Shown here: positions 37,331 through 45,826 of the stretch, piece by piece | Layout: each line of letters starts with the position of its first letter | Position numbering within the stretch: position 1 is the first letter of the stretch | Origin: Humulus lupulus | Taxonomy: Eukaryota; Streptophyta; Magnoliopsida; Rosales; Cannabaceae | Length of the DNA stretch: 64,000 nucleotides | Direction: 5' to 3' | Assembly (NCBI RefSeq): GCF_963169125.1 | Contig: NC_084793.1 | Span: forward strand, 37,412,578-37,476,577 | The notes under the pieces: model-generated | The model's input: only the letters and a program-made list of their open reading frames with translations | The model's database searches: none | What the model was told of the DNA's origin: nothing | Position numbers and translations under genes: made by a program

Positions 37331-39153
37331 TAAATTGTGAAGTCAATTTCCCGAGTAGGCGGCAACCCTGGTAAGTCGTTAGGAAATACTTTTGGGAATT
37401 CTTTTATAATGCGGACGTCTCCAAACTTTAGTGGTGTTTCCTTTACCACATCCGTGACGCTAGCTAAAAATGTGTGACATCTTTTCTCAATCATCCTCTG
37501 AGCTTTGAGAGATGAAATAAGCGGTGTCTGTAGTCCTGAAACCTTTCCCATAAAACATAGACTCTGACCGTCAGGAGTCTCGAACGTCACTTGCTTACGT
37601 CTACAGTCGATGGTTGCGCCATGCCTTGCTAGCCAATCCATGCCCAATATTACGCCAAAGTCTTTGATCTCTAGCTCTATCAGGTCTCCTTCTAGTTCTA
37701 CGTCCTCGATTTTGATCGGTACGCCTCGTACTATCCGTGATGATAGGACTACTTCGCCCGAAGGTAATTCTGTCACAAACCTAGTTCTAAATCTTTCACA
37801 AGGTTTGTCTAATTTCTCTATCATTCCTAACAAGATATACGATTATGTTGCTCTCGAATCAAATAATACTGAACATATATTATCGAAGATAGGAATCTGA
37901 CCTGTGGCCACTTTGTTACTAGCTTCAGCTTCTCCCTGGGTCAAGGCAAAGACTCTGTCTGGAACCATCTTGCTGTCCCTTTTCTTTTCTTGCTTGAGCT
38001 GTGGACATTCCCTCTTCCGATGACCTTTCTAGCCATAATTGTAACATCCCTTGGTGTTTGTATGACACTCACCAGGATATTTCTTTTGGCATTTGGAGCA
38101 CTGCAGGTGTTCTATATAACCCAACCTATTATTTCCATTGCTTGTCCGTGCTCTTTTGTCATTGTCGGATTGCTTACTATCAGGATGCCTTCTCTTCTAC
38201 CCATTATTGTTGCTATGCTGATGGTTATTGTTGTGGTTCCAACCCTTTTGAGGTTGATTCTGTTGCTTAGGTTCAGGCTTGCTGGCCTCCTCCTTACTAA
38301 CATTCATCTGAAGCCTTTCCACTTCCATAGCCGTTTCTAGAGCATCGACATAAGAAGTGGTTCCAGGATTTGCTAGCTTGACTCCTAGCTCAATCTTTGG
38401 TCTGACTCCTCTAACGAACTTGGTGACCGTCAAAAAGTCAGTTGGGACCAACTCTGGTGCAAACTTGGCTAATCGATCGAACTGTCGAGCATACTCTGCT
38501 ACCGTTAAGTTGCCCTACTTCAGACTGGTGAACTCTTCTACCCTTGTAGCGATGACTGCCGAGTTGTAGTACTTATTGTGAAAGAGCTCCACAAATCTAG
38601 TCCATGTCATGGTGGCGACGTCGTGAGTCTGCTGTACTAAATCCCACCAGATTCTAGTATCTTTCTTTAGAAGAGATGAAACACAGGATATGCGATCTGC
38701 GTTGCCGAGATTCATGTGTGCTAGGATCGACTCTACATTTCTGAGCCATTCTTCTGCCTCGAAAGGGTCAGTTGTCCCTTCGAAGTTTGGAGCGTTCTGC
38801 TTACGAAACCACTCGTAGACTGGCTCTATGTACTGAGCTGGGTAAGGCGCATAGTTCGCCATTGGCCATCCCCCATAAGGACCAACTTGCTGGGGTGCTT
38901 GAGCCATTTGTTGAGGCTACAGTTGCGGCTGAGGCTGCAGCTAAGTCTGTTGTCGTTGTTGCTACAGTAATTCCTCCACTTGTTGTCGTAGTCGGAAAAT
39001 CTCAGCTGTGTTGTCAACCGGAGGCGGTGCACTTTTGTTGGCAGCAGCATTGGTAGCACGCACTCCCCTTCTTCGGACTGGAGGGGCTTCATTAGTCTCG
39101 TTGGCGGCGCTGGAGGCATTGCCGGCTGTGAGTGCAGACCTTCTGAGCGACAT
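37330..39153 (-). pseudogene. Element C gag and protease
   Basis: The start chosen is the ATG at 39153 (MSLRRSALTAGNASS), which begins the usual basic/Ala-rich gag N-terminus. The gag domain at 38907-38515 reads YEWFRKQNAPNFEGTTDP, WLRNVESILA and RFVELFHNKYYNS. Then come QFDRLAKFAPELV, an Asn/Gln-rich linker, and a zinc knuckle-like C-x4-C segment near 38030. Protease follows near 37833, with the active-site region decayed (DSRAT in place of DSGAT), then LGMDWLARHGATIDC. Internal stops at 38961, 38940, 38515 and 37834. Confidence 0.85.
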
Positions 39154-39698
39154 CTTTAGCAAAGTTCTAACAGTCAAGAAAAACATATTAGAACTTACCC
39201 TAATAGGTTCTAAGGCAAAACTTAGTCTAAGCAAACATAACTCGGGCCTATTAATTATGATTTCTTATGAAAAAAATTATGTAAGCCTTCTTTATAATTA
39301 GGGTGTGTTTCTATACTTAGAAAATCAACTATCTTTATTATTTTCTAAGTCGGTTTATAATCATCCTATACGACTTAATTCTCAGGCTTGAAACTCATCG
39401 TTGTTACAAAGTTAATCATATTGAGGGAGGGTTGGGATCAGTAAAATCGTTCCCACTACTATGGCCCCCTAAACTCTCAATATAGAACCCAGTTCATTGA
39501 TTTGTGTCCACCCTCACCAAACTTGGTCATTATTGATTGAATTTATTATTTATTATGATTGTAAAAAAAATAAAACTCATACATGTCATTCAAAAATAAC
39601 AATAATATTCATTTGGAAAAATATTTTCACTAAGTACAATCATAACTGCAAAAATAATAAATAAATAAATAAACTAAACTAACATAACAAGGGTAAAT

Positions 39699-40166
39699 CT
39701 AAAAATCAGGATCTTCTACATCTGACCCTTCATCTAACATGTCATCATCTATTTCTTCATAATCCTCATTATCTTGAGCCTCAAAACTACCTCGCGGAAG
39801 ATTCATAAAGATTCTATGTTTTTGCTCATTAGTGAATTGAAATTCCAACTTAGAGGTGAACCTAAGTATGAGAAAATAACATCTCATGGCTACTGGTAAA
39901 TCATCATCGTCATCTATAGTCTCCCATATTTCTTCTAATGTTGAAATTACAGAAGGAAAATCTTTAAAAAGCCTAATTACTAGGACATATTGCTCCGTAG
40001 CTCTCATCATAATTTATTTAGTAGTCTGAAGATGAATTATCTCCTTGTGGAATAAGATTAATCTCTGAGCGATTCTTTCTAACACTCCTACTGTATTCCT
40101 TGGCTCTCTAATCCTTTTTAATGCCTTAATGGCTTGGATATCCTGATAGGTCAAGGCTTCATCCAT
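39699..40166 (-). pseudogene. Element C leader ORF: acidic accessory protein upstream of gag
   Basis: The ATG at 40166 opens a 156-codon frame (MDEALTYQDIQAIKALKR) in the same frame to TAA at 39699, with one in-frame TAA after codon 50. It lies between the primer-binding site (40316) and gag (39153), a 1.1-kb leader. The middle is helical (EQYVLVIRLFKDF, LEEIWETIDDDDDL) and the tail is strongly acidic (NEDYEEIDDDMLDEGSDVED). Element E has a frame at the same place with EQYWVLRETL, W-N-D-V-E-Q-DDL and an acidic end, so the two look related. I do not recognise the family. Function unknown. Confidence 0.6.
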
Positions 40167-40305
40167 TCTTAACTGAAAACATAATGGCTAAAACGTTAGC
40201 TAATAAAATAAACATAAGCATAATAAACATAAATACTTACATTAGCGGTTAGATTTAGAGCTTGTGTGTGTGTATCAAGGAGAACTTCATGCATATAAAC
40301 TGTGT

Positions 40306-40316
40306 CTCTGATACCA
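40306..40316 (-). other. Element C primer-binding site (initiator tRNA-Met type)
   Basis: The minus strand reads TGGTATCAGAG two bases after the LTR end (…CATTACA), complementary to the 3-prime end of plant initiator tRNA-Met. Confidence 0.85.
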
Positions 40317-40318
40317 AC

Positions 40319-40405
40319 TGTAATGATCTGAATATTTCTAAGACCTCGGACCATCAAAAACTACTATGACATAACTACTATTTTGAAATACATTCATATG
40401 AAATA
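40319..40405 (-). repeat. Element C 5-prime LTR remnant (last 87 bp)
   Basis: TGTAATGATCTGAATATTTC... matches 32465-32551 until CATATGAAATA, then joins B's RT-upstream sequence. About 1.95 kb of LTR is deleted. Confidence 0.88.
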
Positions 40406-42180
40406 CCTTTAAACTTGGACAATAGTGTGTCTACAAAGTCCCCAAAACGGAGGCTTTTGGGAACAGTACGATCTGAAGCGTTAGAAGAAGAAGTAGCTTG
40501 CCTACTTAAATGAAGATTTATTAGGGAAGCAAAATACCTGATCTGGGTTGCTAACCCCATGCTGGTCCTGAAGCTAAATGAGAAGTGGAGAACTTGTATT
40601 GATTTCTCCGACCTCAACAAGGCTTGTCCCAATGATTGTTTCCCACTACCAAGAATTGATCAGTTGGTAGACGTCACGGCTGATCATGAGCTCATGTCTT
40701 TCATGAACGCATATTTTGGATATAACCAGATTGCGATGAACCCTGCAGACCAAGAGCATACCAGCTTCATAACCGAGCATAATGTATATTGCTACAAAGT
40801 TATGCCATTCGGGCTGAAAAACGCCAGAGCTACATACCAACAGTTAGTCAACAAAATGTTCACTAACCAGATCGGGAGAAACATGGAGGTGTATCTCGAT
40901 GATATACTCGTCATATCAAAGAATGCCAGTAACCATGTATCCAACCTGGAAGAATGTTTTGGCTTATTGAGAAAGTACGACATGAAGTTGAATCCCCAGA
41001 AGTGCACTTTCGGGGTTGCGTTCGGAAAATTTCTAGGGTTTATAGTCAACACAAGGGGGATCAAGGAAAATCCAGAAAAAATCATATCGTTGTTAGAAAT
41101 GCCTTCGCCCAAGTCCCGTAAGGAAGTACAAAGCCTAACTGGAAAGGTGGCAGCTTTAAACCGCTTCGTTTCAAAATCCACTGACAAGTGTCCACCATTC
41201 TACAACTTGCTCAAAGGAAACAAGAAATTTGAATGGACCGAAGAATGCGAACAGGCATTTTGCGACCTGAAAACGCACCTAGCTGAACACCCCGTATTAT
41301 CAAAATCGACATTCGGAGAATATCTGTTTCTGTATCTAGTTGTGACAGAAAATGCAGTCAGTGTTGTGTTAGTTCGAGAAGAAAATCGGGTGCAGAAACC
41401 CGTATACTATGTAAGTAAAAGACTTATCGAAGCTGAATCACAGTACCCATTGATAGAAAAGCTCGCGTTCTGTCTCTTTTTGGCTTCAAGGAAGGTCATG
41501 CCATACTTCCAGTCCCATTATATTCACGTCTTAACCAACCAACCTTTAAGGCAGGTTTTGCAAAGGCCTAAAACATCAGGACGTCTATTGAAATGGGCCA
41601 TTGAACTCAGCCAGTTCGAGATATTATACATGCCACTGACAGGAATCAAGAGTTATGCCCTTGCTGATTTTGTGGCCGAATGCACAGGTTTTCAGGATGA
41701 GCTTATAAGGGAGCCGGTGCAGGAATTATGGAAAGTCTTCGTTGATGGATCGTCTAACAAAAACAGATCAAGAGCTGGGATAATCTTAATCTTACCTAAA
41801 GTACATCTGTTCCATACAACTCTTAGGTTTGGGTTTGAAGCATCCAAGAACTAAGTCGAATATGAGGCCCTACTAGCAGGGCTAAGGGTGGTGAAAGAGC
41901 TAAAGGCAAAAGCCATCCAATGTTATAGTGATTCTCAGCTCGTGGTCAATTAGATATTGGGGGAATACCAAGCTCGAGGAATCAAGATGGCGGCCTACTT
42001 GGATAAGGTAAAGGGCGAGTTTTCTGAGTTCGAGTTTAGCTCCATCGGGCAAGTACCCCATGAGCAGAATTCCAACGCTGATGCTCTGGCTCGACTTGCT
42101 ACCACCAAAGAGGCAGATACATTGAATGTAGTTCTGGTTGAGTTCTTGGAAAGTCCTAGTATAGCAGCAGAGACGGTTGA
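40406..42180 (+). pseudogene. Element B reverse transcriptase, RNase H and second RNase H
   Basis: From PLNLDNSVSTKSPKRRLL the frame runs through one TGA at about 40508 into RT: WRTCIDFSDLNKACPNDC, MPFGLKNARATYQQLV, MEVYLDDILVISK (YLDD centre). RNase H follows with FEWTEECEQAFCDLK, LFLYLVVTENAVSVVLV and LTNQPLRQVLQRPK. The second RNase H reads WKVFVDGSSNKNRSRAGIIL, VEYEALLAGLRVV, QARGIKMAAYLDK and EQNSNADALARLA, with stops at 41852 and 41951. The order and second RNase H are Tat-lineage hallmarks. Reading stops at 42180, where the composite element enters, and resumes at 44215. Confidence 0.9.
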
Positions 42181-42582
42181 TGTAATGCTCCACGTCACTA
42201 TGGCTGCTTCCTGGAATGACGACTGACCCTACAAACCAACACGAATCTTTCTAGCGTGATTTGTCGTCACTCACACGCTTCCTGGGAAAACTTCTCAGGA
42301 GGTCACCCATCATCATATTGCTCCAAGTCAAGCACGCTTAACTTTGGAGTTCTCAAGTGATGGGCTATCAAAAAGAAGATGCATCTTCTTTTCGGTAGCC
42401 CATGACTTGAGAACTCCAAAGTTAAGCGTGCTTGACCTGGAGTAATCTCAAGATGGGTGACCTCCTGGAAAGTTTTCCCAGGAAGCGTGCAAGTGAGGAC
42501 AAAGCACGCTGGAAAGACTCGTGTTGGTTTGTAGGGCCAGTCGTCATTCCAGGAAGCAACCATAGTGACGTGGGACGTTACA
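42181..42582. repeat. Palindrome 1: head-to-head 5S-bearing LTR halves
   Basis: Two 201-bp arms meet at a loop-free 22-bp perfect palindrome (42371-42392, AAAAGAAGATG and its complement). The right arm has the plant 5S rRNA internal promoter words: GAACTCCAAAGTTAAGCGTG (A-box region) and GATGGGTGACCTCC (C-box). Counting back from both by 5S spacing puts the transcription start at about 42371, 10 bp from the centre. The arm ends in GTTACA, then AA and the primer site, as a Cassandra LTR should. The left arm is the inverse in place of the normal U3. Confidence 0.85.
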
Positions 42583-42651
42583 AATGGTATCAGAGCCTTG
42601 ACCCAGCTGGAAGTGTGGCCGACGGGGACGTCGGGCTTGTAAGGGGGTGAT
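42583..42651 (+). other. Cassandra-type internal region: primer-binding site and purine tract
   Basis: AA then TGGTATCAGAGCC (42585-42597), complementary to initiator tRNA-Met, then 50 bp and GTAAGGGGGTGAT before the next LTR. Only 69 bp separate the LTRs and no ORF exists, as in terminal-repeat retrotransposons in miniature (TRIMs). Confidence 0.85.
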
Positions 42652-42972
42652 TGTGACAGTCACAATCCCGTGATCCATAAGGGGAAAGACCGGGTAAAAA
42701 GCTGTGCAATCCCACACTGCCTGGGGAAGGTCAAGTGTGATGATTCTAAGACAGTGTAGGTATGGGACTACATAGTTGAAGATGGCTTAAATAGATTGAT
42801 GGGTACTACCTATATCAACAAGTTGCATCTTCTTTTCGGTAGCCCGTGACTTGAGAACTCCAAAGGTAAGTGTGCTTGACCTGGAGTAATCTCAAGATGG
42901 GTGACCTCCTGGGAAGTTTTCCCAGGAAGCGTTCGAGTGAGGACAAAGCACGCTGGAAAGACTCGTGTTGGT
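42652..42972 (+). repeat. Cassandra-type 3-prime LTR, truncated
   Basis: Opens TGTGACAGTCACAATCCCG, the normal U3 missing from palindrome 1, then carries the same 5S-like words (AACTCCAAAGGTAAGTGTG, GATGGGTGACCTCC). Similarity to the palindrome arm stops after GTGTTGGT at 42972, about 55 bp before the expected LTR end, where chromovirus sequence begins. The family is inferred from the 5S promoter inside the LTR, the tiny internal region and the Met primer site. Confidence 0.82.
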
Positions 42973-43702
42973 CCCATGTCCTCCTATCTGAACTGGGAGG
43001 AACAAAGGAATCTGGGGCCTTCCTCTTCCGCTCACTGGAGCCACTACCCCGACTGGATCCAATAAAAGGACGAGCTGAAGCAGGGCGACAGTCTCGCTCC
43101 TGCTAGGGTGTTTACTTTGTCTCAGACTGAGGCGAAGGCTAGCCCCTCGGTTGTGACAGGTCAGATTTATAGTGCTGATTCTTTTTATACTGCATTGTTT
43201 GATTCGGGAACTACTCATTTGTTTGTATTTGCTAGAGTGATAGATCAGCTGTGTAGACCTAGTGTTTTGTATGCTAAGGGTTTTCAGACTTTGTTGCCGA
43301 CTGGGGAACTGGTAGTCTCTAGAAGAAGGATTAGAGCTTTACCAATAGAGGTAAATGGTAGGGAGTTATTTGCTGATCTAATTGAGCTTGCGATGGATGA
43401 CTTCGACATGATCCTAGGGATGGATTGGCTATCGAAGTATGGGGCAACGATTGACTGCAAGCGCAGGATGGTGACTTTTGAACCAGAAAGGGAGGTACCC
43501 TTTGTATTTGTGGGAACAGCTAGTGGACTGTGAGTACCTATGATTTCAGCACTGAAGGCTAGAGACCTGATGCAGGGAGGTTGCATAGGACTCCTAGTGA
43601 ATGTTGTGGATACCTCTAGGGTTGTGTCAGTTGGACTAGGGGAGACCAGATTGGTATGTGAGTTTCCAGATTTATTTCCAGCATACCTGCTAGGGCTGTC
43701 GT
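42973..43702 (+). pseudogene. Chromovirus gag-protease fragment carried in the composite
   Basis: From about 43096 it reads APARVFTLSQTEAKASPSVV, then LFDSGTTHLFV (retropepsin-like DSG-T centre), LLPTGELVVSRRR, DFDMILGMDWLSKYGATIDC and FPDLFPAYLLGLSSQRK. The closest relative in the window is element D's protease (49631-48954, minus strand). It is in plus orientation, has a TGA at 43531 and no adjoining RT. The last codons (GLSSQRK; family reading GLPPQRE) overlap the start of the tRNA-like sequence through CGCAGCGGAAG. It appears to have been copied from chromovirus RNA. Confidence 0.82.
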
Positions 43703-43767
43703 CGCAGCGGAAGCATGGTGGGCCCATAACCCACAGGTCCCAGGATCGAAACCTGGCTCTGATACTA
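43703..43767 (+). tRNA. Initiator tRNA-Met (CAT) fossil, 5-prime truncated, with CCA-like end, fused to an LTR
   Basis: Bases 43703-43764 match plant initiator tRNA-Met positions 11-72 with one difference I can see (position 23, G to A). They include the anticodon loop in GGGCCCATAACCC, the T-arm GGATCGAAACC and acceptor strand GGCTCTGATA. CTA (43765-43767) follows where CCA is added to mature tRNA, then TT, then the LTR start TGTAACG. A genomic tRNA gene would not encode CCA here nor abut an LTR, so this is a reverse-transcribed primer tRNA. Positions 1-10 are lost, so it should not be a working tRNA gene. The comparison uses my memory of the tRNA sequence. Confidence 0.85.
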
Positions 43768-43769
43768 TT

Positions 43770-44209
43770 TGTAACGCCCCACGTTACTATGGATGCTTCC
43801 TGGAATGACGACTAGCCCTACAAACCAACACGAGTCTTTCCAGCGTTCTTTGTCCTCACTCGCACGCTTCCTGGGAAAACTTCCTAGCAGGTCACCCATC
43901 TTGAGATAGAAAAGTCCTTAGCCACTCCGACTAAGACGTTCTCTCTGTAACCTCTCAACTGGGAATCCTTCTCCTATACTCCTTGAGAGGATCAAGGAGG
44001 CGCAGGACAAGGATTCCCAGTAGAGAGGTCACAGAGAGAACATCTTAGTTGGAGTGGCTAAGGACTTTTCTATCTCAAGATGGGTGACCTCCTGGGAAGT
44101 TTTCCCAGGAAGCGTGCGAGTGAGGACAAAGCACGCTGGAAAGACTCGTGTTGGTTTGTAGGGCCAATCTTCATTCTAGGAAGCAGCCATAGTGACATGG
44201 GGCATTACA
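43770..44209. repeat. Palindrome 2: head-to-head 5S-type LTR halves with a 5-base loop
   Basis: Arms of about 217 bp (43770-43986 and 43992-44209) surround CTCCTTGA-GAGGA-TCAAGGAG. The outer 130 bp match palindrome 1's arms, including GATGGGTGACCTCCTGGGAAG. The inner part is unrelated: the 5S A-box half is replaced by a segment reading GAGAGAACATCTTAGTTGG. Counting back from the C-box word (44081) by 5S spacing predicts a start at about 43998, again within 10 bp of the centre. Arm differences show it is not recent. Confidence 0.85.
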
Positions 44210-44259
44210 ATTGAGGTTGGAATGATTGACATAAAACTAACCTGGATGACCCCCATAGT
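44210..44259 (+). pseudogene. Element B pol tail between composite and element D
   Basis: Reads EVGMIDIKLTWMTPI in B's frame once the composite is removed. Element D enters after ATAGT (44255-44259). Confidence 0.75.
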
Positions 44260-45814
44260 TGTAACGCTCTCGATAACCAAGATCATCACACTATGTATTT
44301 TAAATAGTGCTTAACATGCTAAACGAGTCATTATGCCCTAAACGTGCATTTAAGTGTTATTAATTGCCAGGGTTAAAATTTTGGTCAAAAGGAATGGATA
44401 TTTTATCAAAAACGTTAAGCTGTACATGGGATCCCATAATAATGCTTACAAAGTTGTTTACAGTCCAAAATAGTCATTACAATTCAAAAGTTACAATCCG
44501 CCGACCTAAGAAGCAAAAATAGAGTTAAACCCTAGTTCCCCTGAAACACCTTGGCCATGGTGGGCAAGCGGCCGCATATGTACACATCACCACCTAAGCT
44601 TTCCACTCAAGGCTGGGTAAGCTTTTTTTTCTCTTTACCTGCACCACATACCACCCGTGAGCCAAGGCTCAGCAAGAAAACTTATTATTGCATGCATATA
44701 AGTATTAATAAGTTATTGTGGAATCATCCTGGGGTCTTATGCCTTGAATAGATGACTGTGGAGCCATCCTGGGGTCTTGTGCCCATAATAGATGATGGTA
44801 AAGTCATCCTGGGGTCCTTTGCCCTAGCCAAGTGACTATCAAGTCAGTCTAGGCCTTTTAGCCCTGGCTCTGAGTAACTAGCCATAGACTAGTCAAGCGC
44901 TTTAGTTTTCTTCAACCATAGGGTCGGACGAGCGTATAATGCTCTATTGATTAGATCTAATCATAACGACTAGGGCTCGCTTCACTATTGCCGCTCTTGA
45001 CTCATAAGTCAATGTCATACAACCAGCGCTTAACACTATTGCCATTCCTAACTAATAAGTCAGAGCTTCACGACCAGTGCTTAACACTATTGTTGTTTCT
45101 GACTGATAAGTCAGTGCATCTTTCAAGTAACAATGCAACCAAGAATTCATAACTCAACAAATATCCATATATAGAGCACTCAACATGCTTCATCAATAAT
45201 CATGTACGTCACATAATGGGTGCAGTTTTCTTACCTCAGGCTTGAGCGTAAAATAAATTAAGAACGACCATTGAGCACGATCCTGACATTGAGCCCTTAG
45301 CAGTCACCTAATCATAACAAAATATGAAATCCCATAAAAAAATGAGTAATAAAAGGTTCCCGGATCAAGTCCTAGCCCCTGGGACCTCGAACTCTACCAA
45401 ACAGGGTAGTAGATTCGATCCCGAGCCTTAATGTTTGAAAACTCGCTCTTAAAACCAAGCCTGGCCAAAAAGAACCATGCGGGCCGCGACTTGCCCCCAA
45501 GGGCTGCAGCGCGCCTCCCAGATAGAAAGCCCCCCTGTCTGGGTGCCAGGGGAAGACTGCGACTTGGCCTTGAGGGTCGCGACACGCTAGCTAGACAGAG
45601 CCCCAACATGGCTTTGGGGTTTGCTCAAGTTGCAGCGCTCAAGAACACAGCCACGACTTGACCCCATGAACCCACCACCCCTGTTTTCCTCAGCTCAAAA
45701 CTCACCACAAATCACTTCCAATCAATCAATTATAATAATACATTAAATCAATTATTTCCCTCATGACCTCCTAATTCAGGCATTAAACCATATTAGAGAA
45801 TTTGGGATGTTACA
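44260..45814 (-). repeat. Element D 3-prime LTR
   Basis: Plus-strand reading TGTAACGCTCTCG...GGGATGTTACA, 1,555 bp, followed by the purine tract complement ACCATCCCCTCCTTAC. A roughly 47-bp unit (GATGACTGTGGAGCCATCC, TGGGGTC, TGTGCC) is repeated three to four times at about 44716-44850. Paired GCGACTTG words lie at 45484-45590. Confidence 0.88.
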
Positions 45815-45826
45815 ACCATCCCCTCC

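Larger units (their letters stand above)
32465..40405 (-). mobile_element. Element C: chromovirus (Tekay/Del-like Ty3) with leader ORF
   Basis: Minus-strand order: remnant 5-prime LTR 40405-40319, Met-type primer-binding site 40316-40306, leader ORF 40166-39699, gag 39153 onward, protease, RT, RNase H, integrase with chromodomain to 34533, purine tract, 3-prime LTR 34496-32465. It is inserted in B gag; the left flank is GGCGA (32460-32464). The right edge is a deletion that removed most of the 5-prime LTR and B's protease region, so no target duplication remains. Many in-frame stops show it is dead. Confidence 0.88.
42181..44209. mobile_element. Composite retroelement: two Cassandra-type foldback LTRs enclosing a TRIM body, a chromovirus protease piece and a tRNA-Met fossil
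   Basis: A 2,029-bp unit begins TGTAATGCTCCACG and ends GGGGCATTACA, with GTTGA (42176-42180) and ATTGA (44210-44214) outside, a 5-bp duplication with one transition. Removing it rejoins B's pol frame: left ...AAETV, right EVGMIDIKLTWMTPI, and TWMTPI matches the segment after the second RNase H in Tat pol (compare MTPIITYL in element A). Inside, in order: palindrome (42181-42582), primer site and body (42583-42651), 3-prime LTR part (42652-42972), chromovirus gag/protease piece (42973-43702), initiator tRNA-Met (43703-43767), palindrome (43770-44209). The duplication and clean flanks show one integration event; the assembly route is inference. Confidence 0.8.
17181..44259 (+). mobile_element. 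Element B: Tat-lineage Ty3 retrotransposon, split by nested insertions
   Basis: The 5-prime LTR is 17181-17911. The pieces of B in order are: gag 17970-19085, gag 31643-32464, RT to second RNase H 40406-42180, and a short pol tail 44215-44259. The gaps are a Copia solo LTR (with element A inside), chromovirus C, the 42181-44209 composite, and chromovirus D with E. A second, RNase H-like domain after the first places B in the Tat lineage (family knowledge). Integrase and the 3-prime LTR are not in the window; they should lie to the right of D and E. Confidence 0.8.

Noticed and set aside
42400..42500. A 5S rRNA gene
   Set aside because: Only the internal promoter region is similar, and it sits in an LTR with PBS and purine tract; the 5S ends are not conserved.
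43703..43767. A functional initiator tRNA-Met gene
   Set aside because: The first ten positions are missing and a CCA-like end is encoded, so it cannot fold into a full acceptor stem.
45394..45661. GC-richer overlapping frames near the D LTR hairpin words
   Set aside because: Both strands are open because of local base composition; similar frames occur at 52052-52288 in the other LTR.
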